Below, piece by piece: positions 7,226-15,311 of a DNA stretch of 23,914 nt. The stretch's first letter is position 1. Each line of letters begins with the position of its first letter. The stretch spans positions 1 to 23,914 of the forward strand of contig JANQMT010000090.1 in assembly GCA_028279945.1 (NCBI GenBank). Direction: 5' to 3'. The notes beneath the pieces were generated by a model that worked only from the letters and a program-made list of their open reading frames with translations, did not search any database and had not been told where the DNA came from. A program made the translations under genes and the position numbers. The stretch is from JAKSCF01 sp028279945 (GTDB taxonomy: Bacteria > Bacillota > Clostridia > Peptostreptococcales > JAAYPU01).

Positions 7226-9100
7226 CTATATAAGCAATTGTGACACAATCCCGCCTACAACAAATGCAATAACAAAGCTGTTGATCCAGATCAGCAAGGC
7301 ATCTGAAAGCTTACGCTCTTTGAATATGACCATAATAGATGCAATGCATGGCACGAATAGTGTAATGACGATTAAGGCTACAACAACCTGGGCCGAAGTT
7401 AATAGACCTTCAGCCACCATGGTGTTGAGGCCAGCCGCACCAAAATCTCTTCTAATGATGCCCATGATAAAAGTGTTGGTAACCTCTTTTGGCAGCTGTA
7501 AGATATTGACCGTGACAGGTGAAAACCGGTCAGCAATTTGGGTTAGCATATCGGTATATTGAAGGATTGTGATCAAAACGGCTCCTAATACAAATAATGG
7601 GCCGGCTTCATAAAGAAACATTTTAGATTTAGTGGCAGTTTTTTTAAGGATATTTCTTGCTTGAGGCATTCTAATAGGTGGAATATCGATCAATAGCTCT
7701 GAGGATTGACCGGGTAATATAAGGTTTAATAAGGTGCCTAATAGAACAAAAACAATGAAAATACTTAAAACGTACCAAGCGGTCATTGCAGGACTGAGAG
7801 CAGCGGCAATTCCCATAATAACACCTAATTGAGCTGAGCAAGGCACCGCCACACTGAGCAGCATGGTGGCAATAAATCTTTCCCGTCTTGAGCCAAGAAT
7901 TCTGGTTGTCATAACTGCCATAGTGACACATCCAAACCCTAAAATGATGGGTATTACGGCACGACCATTTAATCCTATAAAATTTAATACTCTATCCACT
8001 AAAACAGCAATTCTTGGCAGTAACCCCGAATCTTCTAAAAGAGACATGAAAAGATAAAACCCTATGACTAAAGGGAGTAATAATCCAAATATATAAACGG
8101 GTACCATAGTGATAACACCAAATTCTCCAATCAGCAGCTGACCCGGCAGCGTATGAACATCCAGAAAACCTTCTGTAATGCTTAGTATAAAATTATTATA
8201 ATAAGTGCCCATAATAAGGCCTTCAGTAATGCCTACGATATGCTGGGCAATAACTTCACCGATGAGTTTGTACAAAATAAATAATATAAGGGCTAAAAAG
8301 GGTAATCCTGTAATAGGCTTAAGCATTAAGTTGCCGAGTAATCCTGAAAAGGTTCGTTGTTCGTCAGGACGATGGACCACTAAGTTAATTAATCGGTTGA
8401 TGTAGGTCCGTCTTAAGTTATAGAAATCTTCACGATATCCATATTTCTTTTTAAGGTGATGCCGTTCTATAATGTTTTCATCCTCTTCTAATATCATAAG
8501 AGCTTCGCCTTCTGTATCAACATAGTTTTTAGCATCTTGTATATGATTGTGTATCTCAGGAAGGCGGTTTCCTATGGACCCGCCTTTTAATATAGCCGCT
8601 TTTATTTTATCCATGCCGATGCCTTTAATAGCTGATGCAGGTATGACAGGAACACCGAGTGTACCGGAAAGCTTGTTAATATCTATTTTAATGCCTTGTT
8701 TTTCAACTTCATCCATCATATTTAATACCACAATGACGGGTTTTCCCATGTCTATGATTTGTTGAGTTAAGAAAAGGTCTCTTTCTATATGAACGGTATC
8801 GACAACATTTAAAATAAGGTCAGCATATAAAATAGAATCTCGAGCTGCTTTTTCTTCATCATTATAAGAAGATACCCCATAAACACCCGGTGTATCTACT
8901 ACCGTATAATGGTGAAATTGGCCTACACTTAGATCTACCGTAGTGCCGGGAAAATTTGAAACATCCACATATATACCCGTTAGATTATTGAAGAAAACAG
9001 GTTTCCCTACATTAGGATTTCCTGCGAGGACTAAAGTTAATTCAGTATTCTTTATACTATTGGATTTAAATTTATGTATCTCATGGCGATGCTTAGACAT
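7226..9100 (-). CDS. feoB: Ferrous iron transporter FeoB with substituted P-loop
   Basis: A 624-aa inner-membrane Fe(II) transporter with an N-terminal G domain, a helical linker and a polytopic C-terminal part with Gate motifs. G3 is DTPG (69-72), G4 NMMD (127-130), and G5 lies around SA (156-157); switch I contains FPGTT (50-54). The C-terminal signature RRDFGAAGL is present. The length fits the short clostridial FeoB type. The oddity is G1: GNPNVGKP (27-34) has Pro34, codon CCT (minus-strand bases 9001-8999), where Ser or Thr normally binds Mg2+ and phosphate; TCT to CCT is one transition. The start ATG follows AGGAGG at 6 nt. It is downstream of feoA and Fur-type sites. The family call is secure; GTPase competence is in doubt. 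Confidence 0.95.
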   Translation of the reverse strand: MSKHRHEIHKFKSNSIKNTELTLVLAGNPNVGKPVFFNNLTGIYVDVSNFPGTTVDLSVGQFHHYTVVDTPGVYGVSSYNDEEKAARDSILYADLILNVVDTVHIERDLFLTQQIIDMGKPVIVVLNMMDEVEKQGIKIDINKLSGTLGVPVIPASAIKGIGMDKIKAAILKGGSIGNRLPEIHNHIQDAKNYVDTEGEALMILEEDENIIERHHLKKKYGYREDFYNLRRTYINRLINLVVHRPDEQRTFSGLLGNLMLKPITGLPFLALILFILYKLIGEVIAQHIVGITEGLIMGTYYNNFILSITEGFLDVHTLPGQLLIGEFGVITMVPVYIFGLLLPLVIGFYLFMSLLEDSGLLPRIAVLVDRVLNFIGLNGRAVIPIILGFGCVTMAVMTTRILGSRRERFIATMLLSVAVPCSAQLGVIMGIAAALSPAMTAWYVLSIFIVFVLLGTLLNLILPGQSSELLIDIPPIRMPQARNILKKTATKSKMFLYEAGPLFVLGAVLITILQYTDMLTQIADRFSPVTVNILQLPKEVTNTFIMGIIRRDFGAAGLNTMVAEGLLTSAQVVVALIVITLFVPCIASIMVIFKERKLSDALLIWINSFVIAFVVGGIVSQLLI

Positions 9101-9226
9101 GACTTCCTCCTATATGATACCAACTATTTCCCCACATAAATAAAAACTTTATCTAAGTAAAGTTTTTATTGTAAAGTTTTTATTCATTAAGTAAAAAATT
9201 TTTTATTATCTATTGTACGGGTTTAT

Positions 9227-9442
9227 TTATACAGATACAACTATTTTTTTTGCTAAATTTCTTCCAATGGCAATTTCCTGCATACCTGTTTTGAGTATGA
9301 TTGGACCATAAGGTAATTTGTGGGAACATTTTACAAGTGAGCCTTCAAATAACCCAAGTCGAATGGCTTGTTCTCTTATAGATTTTTCTTGAATGTTTTG
9401 TATTTTAAACATTTGACCGCAGTCAATTTTATTGAGTGTCAT
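9227..9442 (-). CDS. feoA: FeoA, SH3-like ferrous iron transport protein
   Basis: A 71-aa cytoplasmic FeoA/SH3-type partner of FeoB. The sequence from MTLNKIDCGQ through REQAIRLGLFEGS and ILKTGMQEIAIGRNLAKKI carries the usual FeoA pattern. A longer reading (start at 9481) is rejected because it would begin at the predicted transcription start and run through the Fur-box region. The ATG at 9442-9440 is preceded by AGGAGGTG about 10 nt upstream. It is the first gene of a feoA-feoB operon with a 126-bp gap holding only AT-rich sequence. Probably repressed by Fe-Fur. Confidence 0.88.
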   Translation of the reverse strand: MTLNKIDCGQMFKIQNIQEKSIREQAIRLGLFEGSLVKCSHKLPYGPIILKTGMQEIAIGRNLAKKIVVSV

Positions 9443-9466
9443 AATTGGAAAACACCTCCTGTAAAC

Positions 9467-9489
9467 GATAATTGTTATCAATTATTATC
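9467..9489. promoter_or_regulatory. Fur-box-like site 1 (over the feoA -10/+1)
   Basis: GATAATTGTTATC followed by AATTATTATC gives overlapping GATAAT/ATTATC hexamers, as in Fur boxes (consensus GATAATGATTATC). It overlaps the feoA -10 element and start point. Confidence 0.55.
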
Positions 9490-9515
9490 ATATCACGATT
9501 GAGAACAGTTATCAA
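9487..9515 (-). promoter_or_regulatory. Sigma-A promoter of feoA-feoB
   Basis: On the minus strand TTGATA (9515-9510), a 17-bp spacer and TATGAT (9492-9487). Predicted transcription start is near 9480. Confidence 0.7.
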
Positions 9516-9516
9516 T
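9498..9516. promoter_or_regulatory. Fur-box-like site 2 (over the feoA -35)
   Basis: ATTGAGAACAGTTATCAAT is a 19-bp 9-1-9 palindrome with one mismatched pair, the size and form of a Fur box, covering the -35 element of feoA. The divergent sigma-54 activator promoter begins about 30 bp away. Confidence 0.6.
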
Positions 9517-9542
9517 GGTTTTTGTTGATACCCATACTTTAT

Positions 9543-9573
9543 TTGGCAAAAACATTTAATTTTATGTTATAAT
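9543..9573 (+). promoter_or_regulatory. Extended -10 promoter of the sigma-54 activator gene
   Basis: TGTTATAAT (9565-9573) is a consensus extended -10. TTGGCA (9543-9548) is a possible -35 at a long 19-bp spacing. Because TATAAT overlaps the first codon of the longest reading frame, translation must start later, supporting the ATG at 9629. Confidence 0.55.
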
Positions 9574-9628
9574 GTTTGTAAATCTGTACACCCGTCTTAA
9601 AATTACAACTTATGTAGGAGTGGATGTT

Positions 9629-11002
9629 ATGCCTGATTTGATTGCAAGTTCCGAAACCTTGTTAAAACAAGTTCTTGATAAAGTATATGAAGGGTTAGTC
9701 GTAATTGACAACAAATCGAAAATTGTTTTTATTAATGAACCCTATTTAAAATTTTTAGATAAAAAACGTGAAGATATCATCGGCAAAAAAGTTGTAGATG
9801 TCATAGATAATACCAAACTGCATATAGTAGCCAGTACCGGAAAAGAACAAATTGGAGATGTTCAGGAAATCAATGGCAAAAAAATTGTTGCTATGAGAAT
9901 TCCTGTTTACGAGGATGGGAAAATAATCGGCGCTATTGGAAGGATTATGTTTAAAGACTTAAATGAGCTGGACGTATTGTCTTCAAAGGTGCATAAGATT
10001 GAACATGAGTTGGATTATTATAAAAATGCCTTAAAAGAGGTTCGTGACGTAAAATACAGCTTTGATAATATCATTGGTGAAAGCAATAAATTAAAAGGGA
10101 CCAAATATATTGCTGAAAAAGCAGCGTTGACCAGCTCTAATGTGTTGATATATGGTGAGAGCGGGACAGGAAAAGAACTTTTTGCTCATGCTATTCATTC
10201 TGCAAGTTATAGGGCCATGGGGCCTTTTGTTAAAGTGAATTGTGGTGCTATTCCTTCAGAGCTTTTAGAATCGGAGCTATTTGGATATGAAGAAGGTGCT
10301 TTTACCGGGGCAAAAAAAGGCGGCAAAATCGGAAAATTTGAATTAGCAGACGGTGGAAGTATTTTTTTAGATGAGATTGGGGATATGCCCCTTCATATGC
10401 AGGTTAAGTTATTAAGAGCTATACAAGAAAAGGTCATTGAAAGAGTTGGGGGCATACAAAGTATCGAGTTGGATGTGCGAATTATTGCAGCAACCAATAA
10501 AGACCTTGAAAAACTAATCGAAGAAAATAAATTTAGAGAAGATTTGTACTATAGATTAAACGTAATGAACTTAAATATTCCACCATTACGAGAGCGTAAA
10601 GAAGATATTGAACCGTTAATTAATCACCTCTTAGTAAAAATATCCGAACAAGCAGGCAATTATGTCAACAAAATATCTAAGGAAGCTTTACGGTATTTGG
10701 AGCGATACTCATGGCCGGGAAATGTACGTGAATTAGAGAATATTTTAGAAAGAACGGTTAACTTGCTTGATTATGGAAAAGAGATTCAAGTAGATGATTT
10801 GCCAATTAAGATTAAGAATTACAGCTTTGATTTTAATAACCTGAATCAAACAAGGTTAAAAGATATACTGGATGCAGTTGAGAGGAAAACCATCCTTGAC
10901 GCTTTAGAGAAAACAGGCAAAAATAAATCCGAGACAGCTAAAATGTTGGATATCAGCAGGACCAGTTTGTATGAAAAAATATGGAAGTATGGTATTGAGT
11001 AG
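9629..11002 (+). CDS. PAS-domain sigma-54-dependent transcriptional activator (NtrC-type AAA+, Fis HTH)
   Basis: A 457-aa enhancer-binding protein that would remodel sigma-54 RNA polymerase at -24/-12 promoters. Residues about 5-110 form a PAS sensor domain, about 145-385 the AAA+ core with Walker A GESGTGKE (176-183), an intact sigma-54-contacting GAFTGA loop (223-228) and Walker B SIFLDEIG (244-251). The C-terminus is a Fis-type helix-turn-helix (SETAKMLDISRTSLYEKI). There is no receiver domain, so the signal is probably a ligand or redox cue at PAS. The start is set at the ATG at 9629 after GTAGGAG, since an upstream frame overlaps the promoter. The nuclease gene begins 6 nt after its stop. 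Its target is unknown; one good sigma-54 promoter is seen at 22262. Confidence 0.92.
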   Translation: MPDLIASSETLLKQVLDKVYEGLVVIDNKSKIVFINEPYLKFLDKKREDIIGKKVVDVIDNTKLHIVASTGKEQIGDVQEINGKKIVAMRIPVYEDGKIIGAIGRIMFKDLNELDVLSSKVHKIEHELDYYKNALKEVRDVKYSFDNIIGESNKLKGTKYIAEKAALTSSNVLIYGESGTGKELFAHAIHSASYRAMGPFVKVNCGAIPSELLESELFGYEEGAFTGAKKGGKIGKFELADGGSIFLDEIGDMPLHMQVKLLRAIQEKVIERVGGIQSIELDVRIIAATNKDLEKLIEENKFREDLYYRLNVMNLNIPPLRERKEDIEPLINHLLVKISEQAGNYVNKISKEALRYLERYSWPGNVRELENILERTVNLLDYGKEIQVDDLPIKIKNYSFDFNNLNQTRLKDILDAVERKTILDALEKTGKNKSETAKMLDISRTSLYEKIWKYGIE

Positions 11003-11008
11003 GTGGAG

Positions 11009-12145
11009 ATGAATAGTGTAAAAATATTACATTGTGCTGATATACATTTGGATGCGCCTTTGACAGGTTTGCCGGCACAATTAAGTAAAATGAGACAAGA
11101 AGAATTGAGACAAACATTTGGAGAAATGGTAGAAGTCGCTAAGAAAAAAAATGTTGATATTTTTTTGATTAGCGGCGATTTATTTGATCAGGAACAAGTG
11201 AGAAAAACGACTATAGATTACTTAGTCGCTAAATTAAAAGAAATCAGTAATATACCTGTTATGATTGCTGCCGGTAATCATGACAGCCTATCAAGGAGCT
11301 ATTATTATAACCAAAAAATTTGGCCTGAGAATGTGCACATTTTTGATAAAGATGTAGGCTGTGTGGATTTCACAGAATTGAACTGCTGTGTCTATGGAAA
11401 GAGTTTTTTTGCCCCTCGAGAAGAACAAAATGGTCTAAAAGGTTTTTATGTCAGTGATGAAAGCAAAATCAATATAATGGTCATGCATGCGGAAATAACC
11501 ACGGCGGGAAGTCAAGGCCAATACAACCCTATTACGCTTGAAGATATAAAAAATAGTGGATTGGACTATTTGGCTTTAGGGCATGTACATGGATTTTCAG
11601 GTATTAACAAAGCTGGGAATACTTTTTGGAGCTATCCTGGAACACCGGAAGCGAAAGGCTTTGATGAATTAGGAAAAAAAGGTTTTATTATGGGTGAAGT
11701 GTCTAAAGGCTATGTTGAATTGGACTTTGTAGAAAATAATAAAAGAGAGTATTTTGAAAAAGAAATAGATGTAACCGAATTTTGTACGTATGATGAAATC
11801 GTTGAGAAAGCTATGAACGCCATGGGTGAAAATTCAAATCAACATTTTTATAAGCTGATATTAAAAGGAGATGTTCCGGAAGATTTTAATATTCATACGG
11901 ATATTGTGCAAAGCAGACTAAGGGATCAAGCTTTTATGCTAAAAATAATCAATAAAACTACTTTCAGCATTCAACTTGAGGATGATTTTGCTGAAGATAC
12001 ATTAAAAAATGTTTTTATTAATCATATTAAAAAAAGCATAAAAGAGGCTGATAACGAGGAAAAGAGCAATATTTACAAGAGAGCTCTAAAGATAGGGCTG
12101 TGTGCTCTTAACGGCGAAAGGATTGATTTCGATGAGGATTGCTAA
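11009..12145 (+). CDS. SbcD/YhaO-like DNA repair exonuclease (Mre11 family)
   Basis: A 378-aa calcineurin-like phosphoesterase of the SbcD/Mre11/YhaO type, expected to be the nuclease half of a DNA double-strand-end processing complex. The metal-binding motifs are complete: Asp11-x-His13 (CADIHLD), Asp57 (GDLFD), Asn90-His91-Asp92 (GNHD), His160 (VMHAE), and His192-x-His194 (GHVHG). About 120 C-terminal residues form the capping/ATPase-docking region. GTG at 11003 is an alternative start; the ATG at 11009 is preferred because AGGTGG (11001-11006), overlapping the stop of the activator gene, serves as its ribosome site. The 3' end overlaps the ATPase gene by 14 bp, indicating translational coupling. 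Confidence 0.9.
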   Translation: MNSVKILHCADIHLDAPLTGLPAQLSKMRQEELRQTFGEMVEVAKKKNVDIFLISGDLFDQEQVRKTTIDYLVAKLKEISNIPVMIAAGNHDSLSRSYYYNQKIWPENVHIFDKDVGCVDFTELNCCVYGKSFFAPREEQNGLKGFYVSDESKINIMVMHAEITTAGSQGQYNPITLEDIKNSGLDYLALGHVHGFSGINKAGNTFWSYPGTPEAKGFDELGKKGFIMGEVSKGYVELDFVENNKREYFEKEIDVTEFCTYDEIVEKAMNAMGENSNQHFYKLILKGDVPEDFNIHTDIVQSRLRDQAFMLKIINKTTFSIQLEDDFAEDTLKNVFINHIKKSIKEADNEEKSNIYKRALKIGLCALNGERIDFDEDC

Positions 12146-14390
12146 AGCTTCTGTTGATCATTTTGGTAAAATCAAGCAGTGTGAGTTAGAATTTAAAGAA
12201 GGCATAAACATTATTTACGGTGAAAATGAATCGGGAAAAAGTACCTTGTTAGCCTTTATTAAGACCATGCTTTACGGCTTTACTTCTAACAAAAAGAATA
12301 TTCGTGATAATGATCGAAAAAGATATATGCCATGGGGTGAAATAAAAGCCTGTGGAGAAATATACCTGGATGATGGACAAGTCACTTATAGAGTTAAAAG
12401 AAGTTTTGGTGAAAGAAAAAGCCAAGATAAAATAGAAATGATGAATGCTGTATCCGGCGAAAATATTCAATTAGGCCCTTTAAGTTCTCCCGGCAAACAG
12501 TTGCTCGGGATTGAAGCCCATACATATGAAAAAACATCTCTTATTACACAGCTTTCCAGCAAAATCAATCAAAATAATAGCGATGAAGTGATAAAATATT
12601 TGACCAATCTTAAAGGAACAGGAGATGCCTCCGTATCTTATCATAAAGCTAAAAAGGATTTAGAAGATTATAGAAAAAGCTTTGTCAACACCAATAAAAA
12701 ACCAGGTGTTTTAGATGATTTGAAAAAAGATTATGATATGGAATTAGAAAAACTGAGTCAGTTAAAAAATAAAAAAAATATTTTTGATGAACAGGTGTTA
12801 AAGGATATTGTAGATATTGACAGAGCATTAGAAAATCTATTTTCCATCGGTGAGTTTGACAAGCAAGCGGAGATTGAAAGCATTAAAACCAAAGTCATTC
12901 AATATAAAGATATCAGGTTGGAAAACAAAGGGTATAAAAAAGAAGATGAAACTTCCAAATTACATGGTGATGATACTTCTGAAATACTATCAATGGACAG
13001 CATCCAAGCACAAGAAGACTTAAACAAGATTATTGAGGAAAGCGTCCGTATAGAAAACTACTATGAAAATATAAAAAAATATCACGTCATCTTAGATGAA
13101 TTAAATGAATTGCATGAAGAAGGTAAAGGTCAAGCCCTGGCTCAAGAGATCAAGAAAACAGAATATGCAGCTGAAGAGATAGAAGGCCTTTTTAAAAAAC
13201 AACAAGATTTTAATGACCAGTTGAAAGATACATTTAAAGAATCAGAATTAAGAAAAACAATTAATAAGAAAACACTTATGATAGGAACTGCTTTTATATG
13301 TTTATTGCTGATGGCAGCAGCAATTATTGCAGAAGATATTCCTGCGCCGGCTGGAGCTGTTATGATCCTACCTTTCTTTTACTTACTATCAAGAGTATCT
13401 AAGGTGAACCAAAAGTCTCACAAAACTAAACTCGAAAAGCAAAAGCTGCAGCATGAAATCATAAGACTTGAAAAACGCATTAAGGCAAATTTTGATAAAT
13501 ACCAGGTGAAAAATTTTATTCAACTTTATGAAAAAATTCAAAAAATGAAAATAGAATATGGTAAGATAGATACGGTAATCAAAGAAAGAGAAAAACTTCT
13601 TGATAATTTCCATAAGGATCGATATACTAATCTGATTGAAAGAAGTGAGGTGCTTATATCACAATTACTAAAAAAATATAAGTGTGAAAATAGAGAAGAC
13701 TTGCAAGCAAAGATTCAAAAACAACAAGATCTTAAGGAACAATTTTCAAGACTTGATGAAATAAAACAACTTCATAAAAGAGAAGAGAAAGAAATAGATA
13801 TAAAAAAGCAAACTTTATATCAAGAAATATTAGAAGAAATCAGTATGCTGTATGAACAGTTTATATCATTCACTCAACTCAATATAGATAGTCTCAAGGA
13901 AAAAATAATGGCTTATAAAAAAGAGGTTGAAGCTGTAGACGAAGCATTGAATGCTATTGAAAATGCATTTGTTAAATTTCATATGTCTTTTAGCAAAAAA
14001 CTTAATGAAGAAGCTGGAGATATTCTCAAAGCCATTACAAGACAAAATTATGACCAAGTGTTGGTTTCAAAAGATTTAGAGATCAAAATATCGCATGACG
14101 ATTTAAATGAAATCAAAAGTATTGATTATTTCAGCAACGGGACTTGGGACCAAATTTACTTTTCAGTTAGAATGGCTATTGCAGAGATAATAAGTGATAA
14201 GATTGGTAAGAAACTACCTCTCCTTTTGGACGATGCATTTGTTCAATATGATGACGCCAGAACAGGGGCAGTGCTGGAATATCTATATGAGTATTCAAAA
14301 AATCATCAAGTGCTGTTATTTACATGTCAAAGACGAGAATTAGATTATTTTAAAAAATATAAAGATGTTAATATTATAAATATGAATTAG
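12132..14390 (+). CDS. YhaN-like SMC/Rad50-type ATPase with membrane hairpin
   Basis: A 752-aa SbcC/Rad50/YhaN-type ATPase, partner of the upstream nuclease. Walker A is GENESGKST (30-38); the C-terminal lobe has an ABC-signature-like FSNGTWDQ (667-674), Walker B LPLLLDDAF (695-703) and a final H-loop-like LLFTCQRRE. Between the lobes lie long Lys/Glu-rich coiled coils (about 195-375 and 425-650). Where SbcC has a CxxC zinc hook, this protein has two hydrophobic segments, about 381-400 and 405-420, and no CxxC, so the coil tip is probably inserted in the membrane. The start is the ATG at 12132, after GAAAGG; the upstream in-frame codons lie in the nuclease gene. B. subtilis YhaN is longer (recalled as about 960 aa), so this is a compact version. 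Confidence 0.87.
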   Translation: MRIAKASVDHFGKIKQCELEFKEGINIIYGENESGKSTLLAFIKTMLYGFTSNKKNIRDNDRKRYMPWGEIKACGEIYLDDGQVTYRVKRSFGERKSQDKIEMMNAVSGENIQLGPLSSPGKQLLGIEAHTYEKTSLITQLSSKINQNNSDEVIKYLTNLKGTGDASVSYHKAKKDLEDYRKSFVNTNKKPGVLDDLKKDYDMELEKLSQLKNKKNIFDEQVLKDIVDIDRALENLFSIGEFDKQAEIESIKTKVIQYKDIRLENKGYKKEDETSKLHGDDTSEILSMDSIQAQEDLNKIIEESVRIENYYENIKKYHVILDELNELHEEGKGQALAQEIKKTEYAAEEIEGLFKKQQDFNDQLKDTFKESELRKTINKKTLMIGTAFICLLLMAAAIIAEDIPAPAGAVMILPFFYLLSRVSKVNQKSHKTKLEKQKLQHEIIRLEKRIKANFDKYQVKNFIQLYEKIQKMKIEYGKIDTVIKEREKLLDNFHKDRYTNLIERSEVLISQLLKKYKCENREDLQAKIQKQQDLKEQFSRLDEIKQLHKREEKEIDIKKQTLYQEILEEISMLYEQFISFTQLNIDSLKEKIMAYKKEVEAVDEALNAIENAFVKFHMSFSKKLNEEAGDILKAITRQNYDQVLVSKDLEIKISHDDLNEIKSIDYFSNGTWDQIYFSVRMAIAEIISDKIGKKLPLLLDDAFVQYDDARTGAVLEYLYEYSKNHQVLLFTCQRRELDYFKKYKDVNIINMN

Positions 14391-14448
14391 AAATGGATTA
14401 TGAAGTATATTAAGAAATATATACGACTACAAAACAAAAGGAATAAAC

Positions 14449-14499
14449 ATGGTGTACAACAAGAGGATATCAAGTCCTCTTAGAAAAAAGGTTAGATGA
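14449..14499 (+). CDS. Possible 16-residue basic small ORF
   Basis: ATG at 14449 with an ideally placed AAAAGGA encodes MVYNKRISSPLRKKVR then stop. Six of 16 residues are Lys or Arg. The ORF contains a 7-bp hairpin (AAGAGGA 14461-14467, TCCTCTT 14475-14481). It lies between the ATPase and phosphohydrolase genes. It could be a real small gene, an upstream regulatory ORF, or chance; there is no homology evidence. Confidence 0.2.
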   Translation: MVYNKRISSPLRKKVR

Positions 14500-14534
14500 A
14501 GTTATGACGATTATAGAGTAAGGGCGGTGAGAAA

Positions 14535-15224
14535 TTGTCTTTATTTGCGATAGGAGATTTACATTTGTCCTTTTCATCAGAAAAGCCCATGGATATTTTT
14601 GGTGATCAATGGGTGGATCACCCAAAAAGAATAGAACGATCATGGCTTGAAAAGATTAAGGCTGATGATACTGTTCTTGTTCCCGGTGATGTATCTTGGG
14701 GATTAAAACTTCAAGAGGCTATGGTGGATTTAGAATGGTTGAATAATCTTCCCGGAAGAAAAATATTGATAAAAGGCAATCACGATTATTGGTGGAAAAC
14801 AATTAGTAAACTAAATACGCTTTATGATAATATGCATTTTCTTCAGAATAATTGTTATCTTTATGAGGAATATGCGATTTGTGGAACCCGTGGATGGTTA
14901 TGCCCTAACGATTCTAATTTTTCACAAAAAGATACTAAAATTTATTTAAGGGAATTGAATCGATTAGAACTATCTTTGCAGCAAGCTAAAAAAAATAGAT
15001 GCGACAAAATTATTGTTATGCTGCATTATCCGCCTACTAACGAAAAGAAAGAAACCTCTGGTTTTATAGAATTACTGATGCAGTATCAAGTGAAGACGGT
15101 TATCTATGGGCATTTACATGGTAAAAAATATTATGATTTCGGCATACAAGGTGAAAGAGACGGTATTCAATATTATTTGACTTCCAGCGATTATTTGAAT
15201 TTTGAACCTTTAAAAATACTGTAA
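14535..15224 (+). CDS. Metallophosphoesterase, COG1768-like phosphohydrolase
   Basis: A 229-aa cytoplasmic calcineurin-like phosphoesterase; substrate unknown. The dinuclear metal site is complete: Asp8-x-His10 (GDLHLS), Asp52 (GDVSWG), Asn82-His83-Asp84 (GNHDYWW), His164 (LHYPPTN), His193-x-His195 (GHLHGKK). The GDVSWG and GNHDYWW forms are typical of the COG1768 predicted phosphohydrolases. It starts with TTG at 14535 after GGGCGGTGAG, and no nearby ATG retains the N-terminal strand. It lies 144 bp after the YhaN-like gene and may share its transcript. Confidence 0.88.
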   Translation: MSLFAIGDLHLSFSSEKPMDIFGDQWVDHPKRIERSWLEKIKADDTVLVPGDVSWGLKLQEAMVDLEWLNNLPGRKILIKGNHDYWWKTISKLNTLYDNMHFLQNNCYLYEEYAICGTRGWLCPNDSNFSQKDTKIYLRELNRLELSLQQAKKNRCDKIIVMLHYPPTNEKKETSGFIELLMQYQVKTVIYGHLHGKKYYDFGIQGERDGIQYYLTSSDYLNFEPLKIL

Positions 15225-15298
15225 CTCAGATTATTCATGGAAACCAAAATACGCAGTAAATTTTTGTAATTTATCGTGAATAATATGGGTTTAATATA
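15225..15298. repeat. Dispersed inverted-repeat element, copy 2
   Basis: The left arm, 15225-15243 (begins CTCAGATTATTCATGG), is inversely repeated at 15270-15289 (TTTATCGTGAATAATATGGG) with a few mismatches and a 26-nt spacer. Bases 15261-15298 match 1073-1110 at 35 of 38 positions. The element abuts the stop codon of the preceding gene. Confidence 0.6.
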
Positions 15299-15311
15299 TG
15301 GAGTGATAAAT

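Noticed and set aside
9142..9167. AAAAACTTTA / TAAAGTTTTT inverted repeat between feoA and feoB as a terminator
   Set aside because: Pure AT stem with little stability; feoA and feoB are expected to be co-transcribed. Not listed as a feature.
9443..9481. N-terminal extension of FeoA starting at 9481
   Set aside because: Begins at the predicted transcription start inside the Fur-type site, and the AGGAGGTG ribosome site lies inside the extension.
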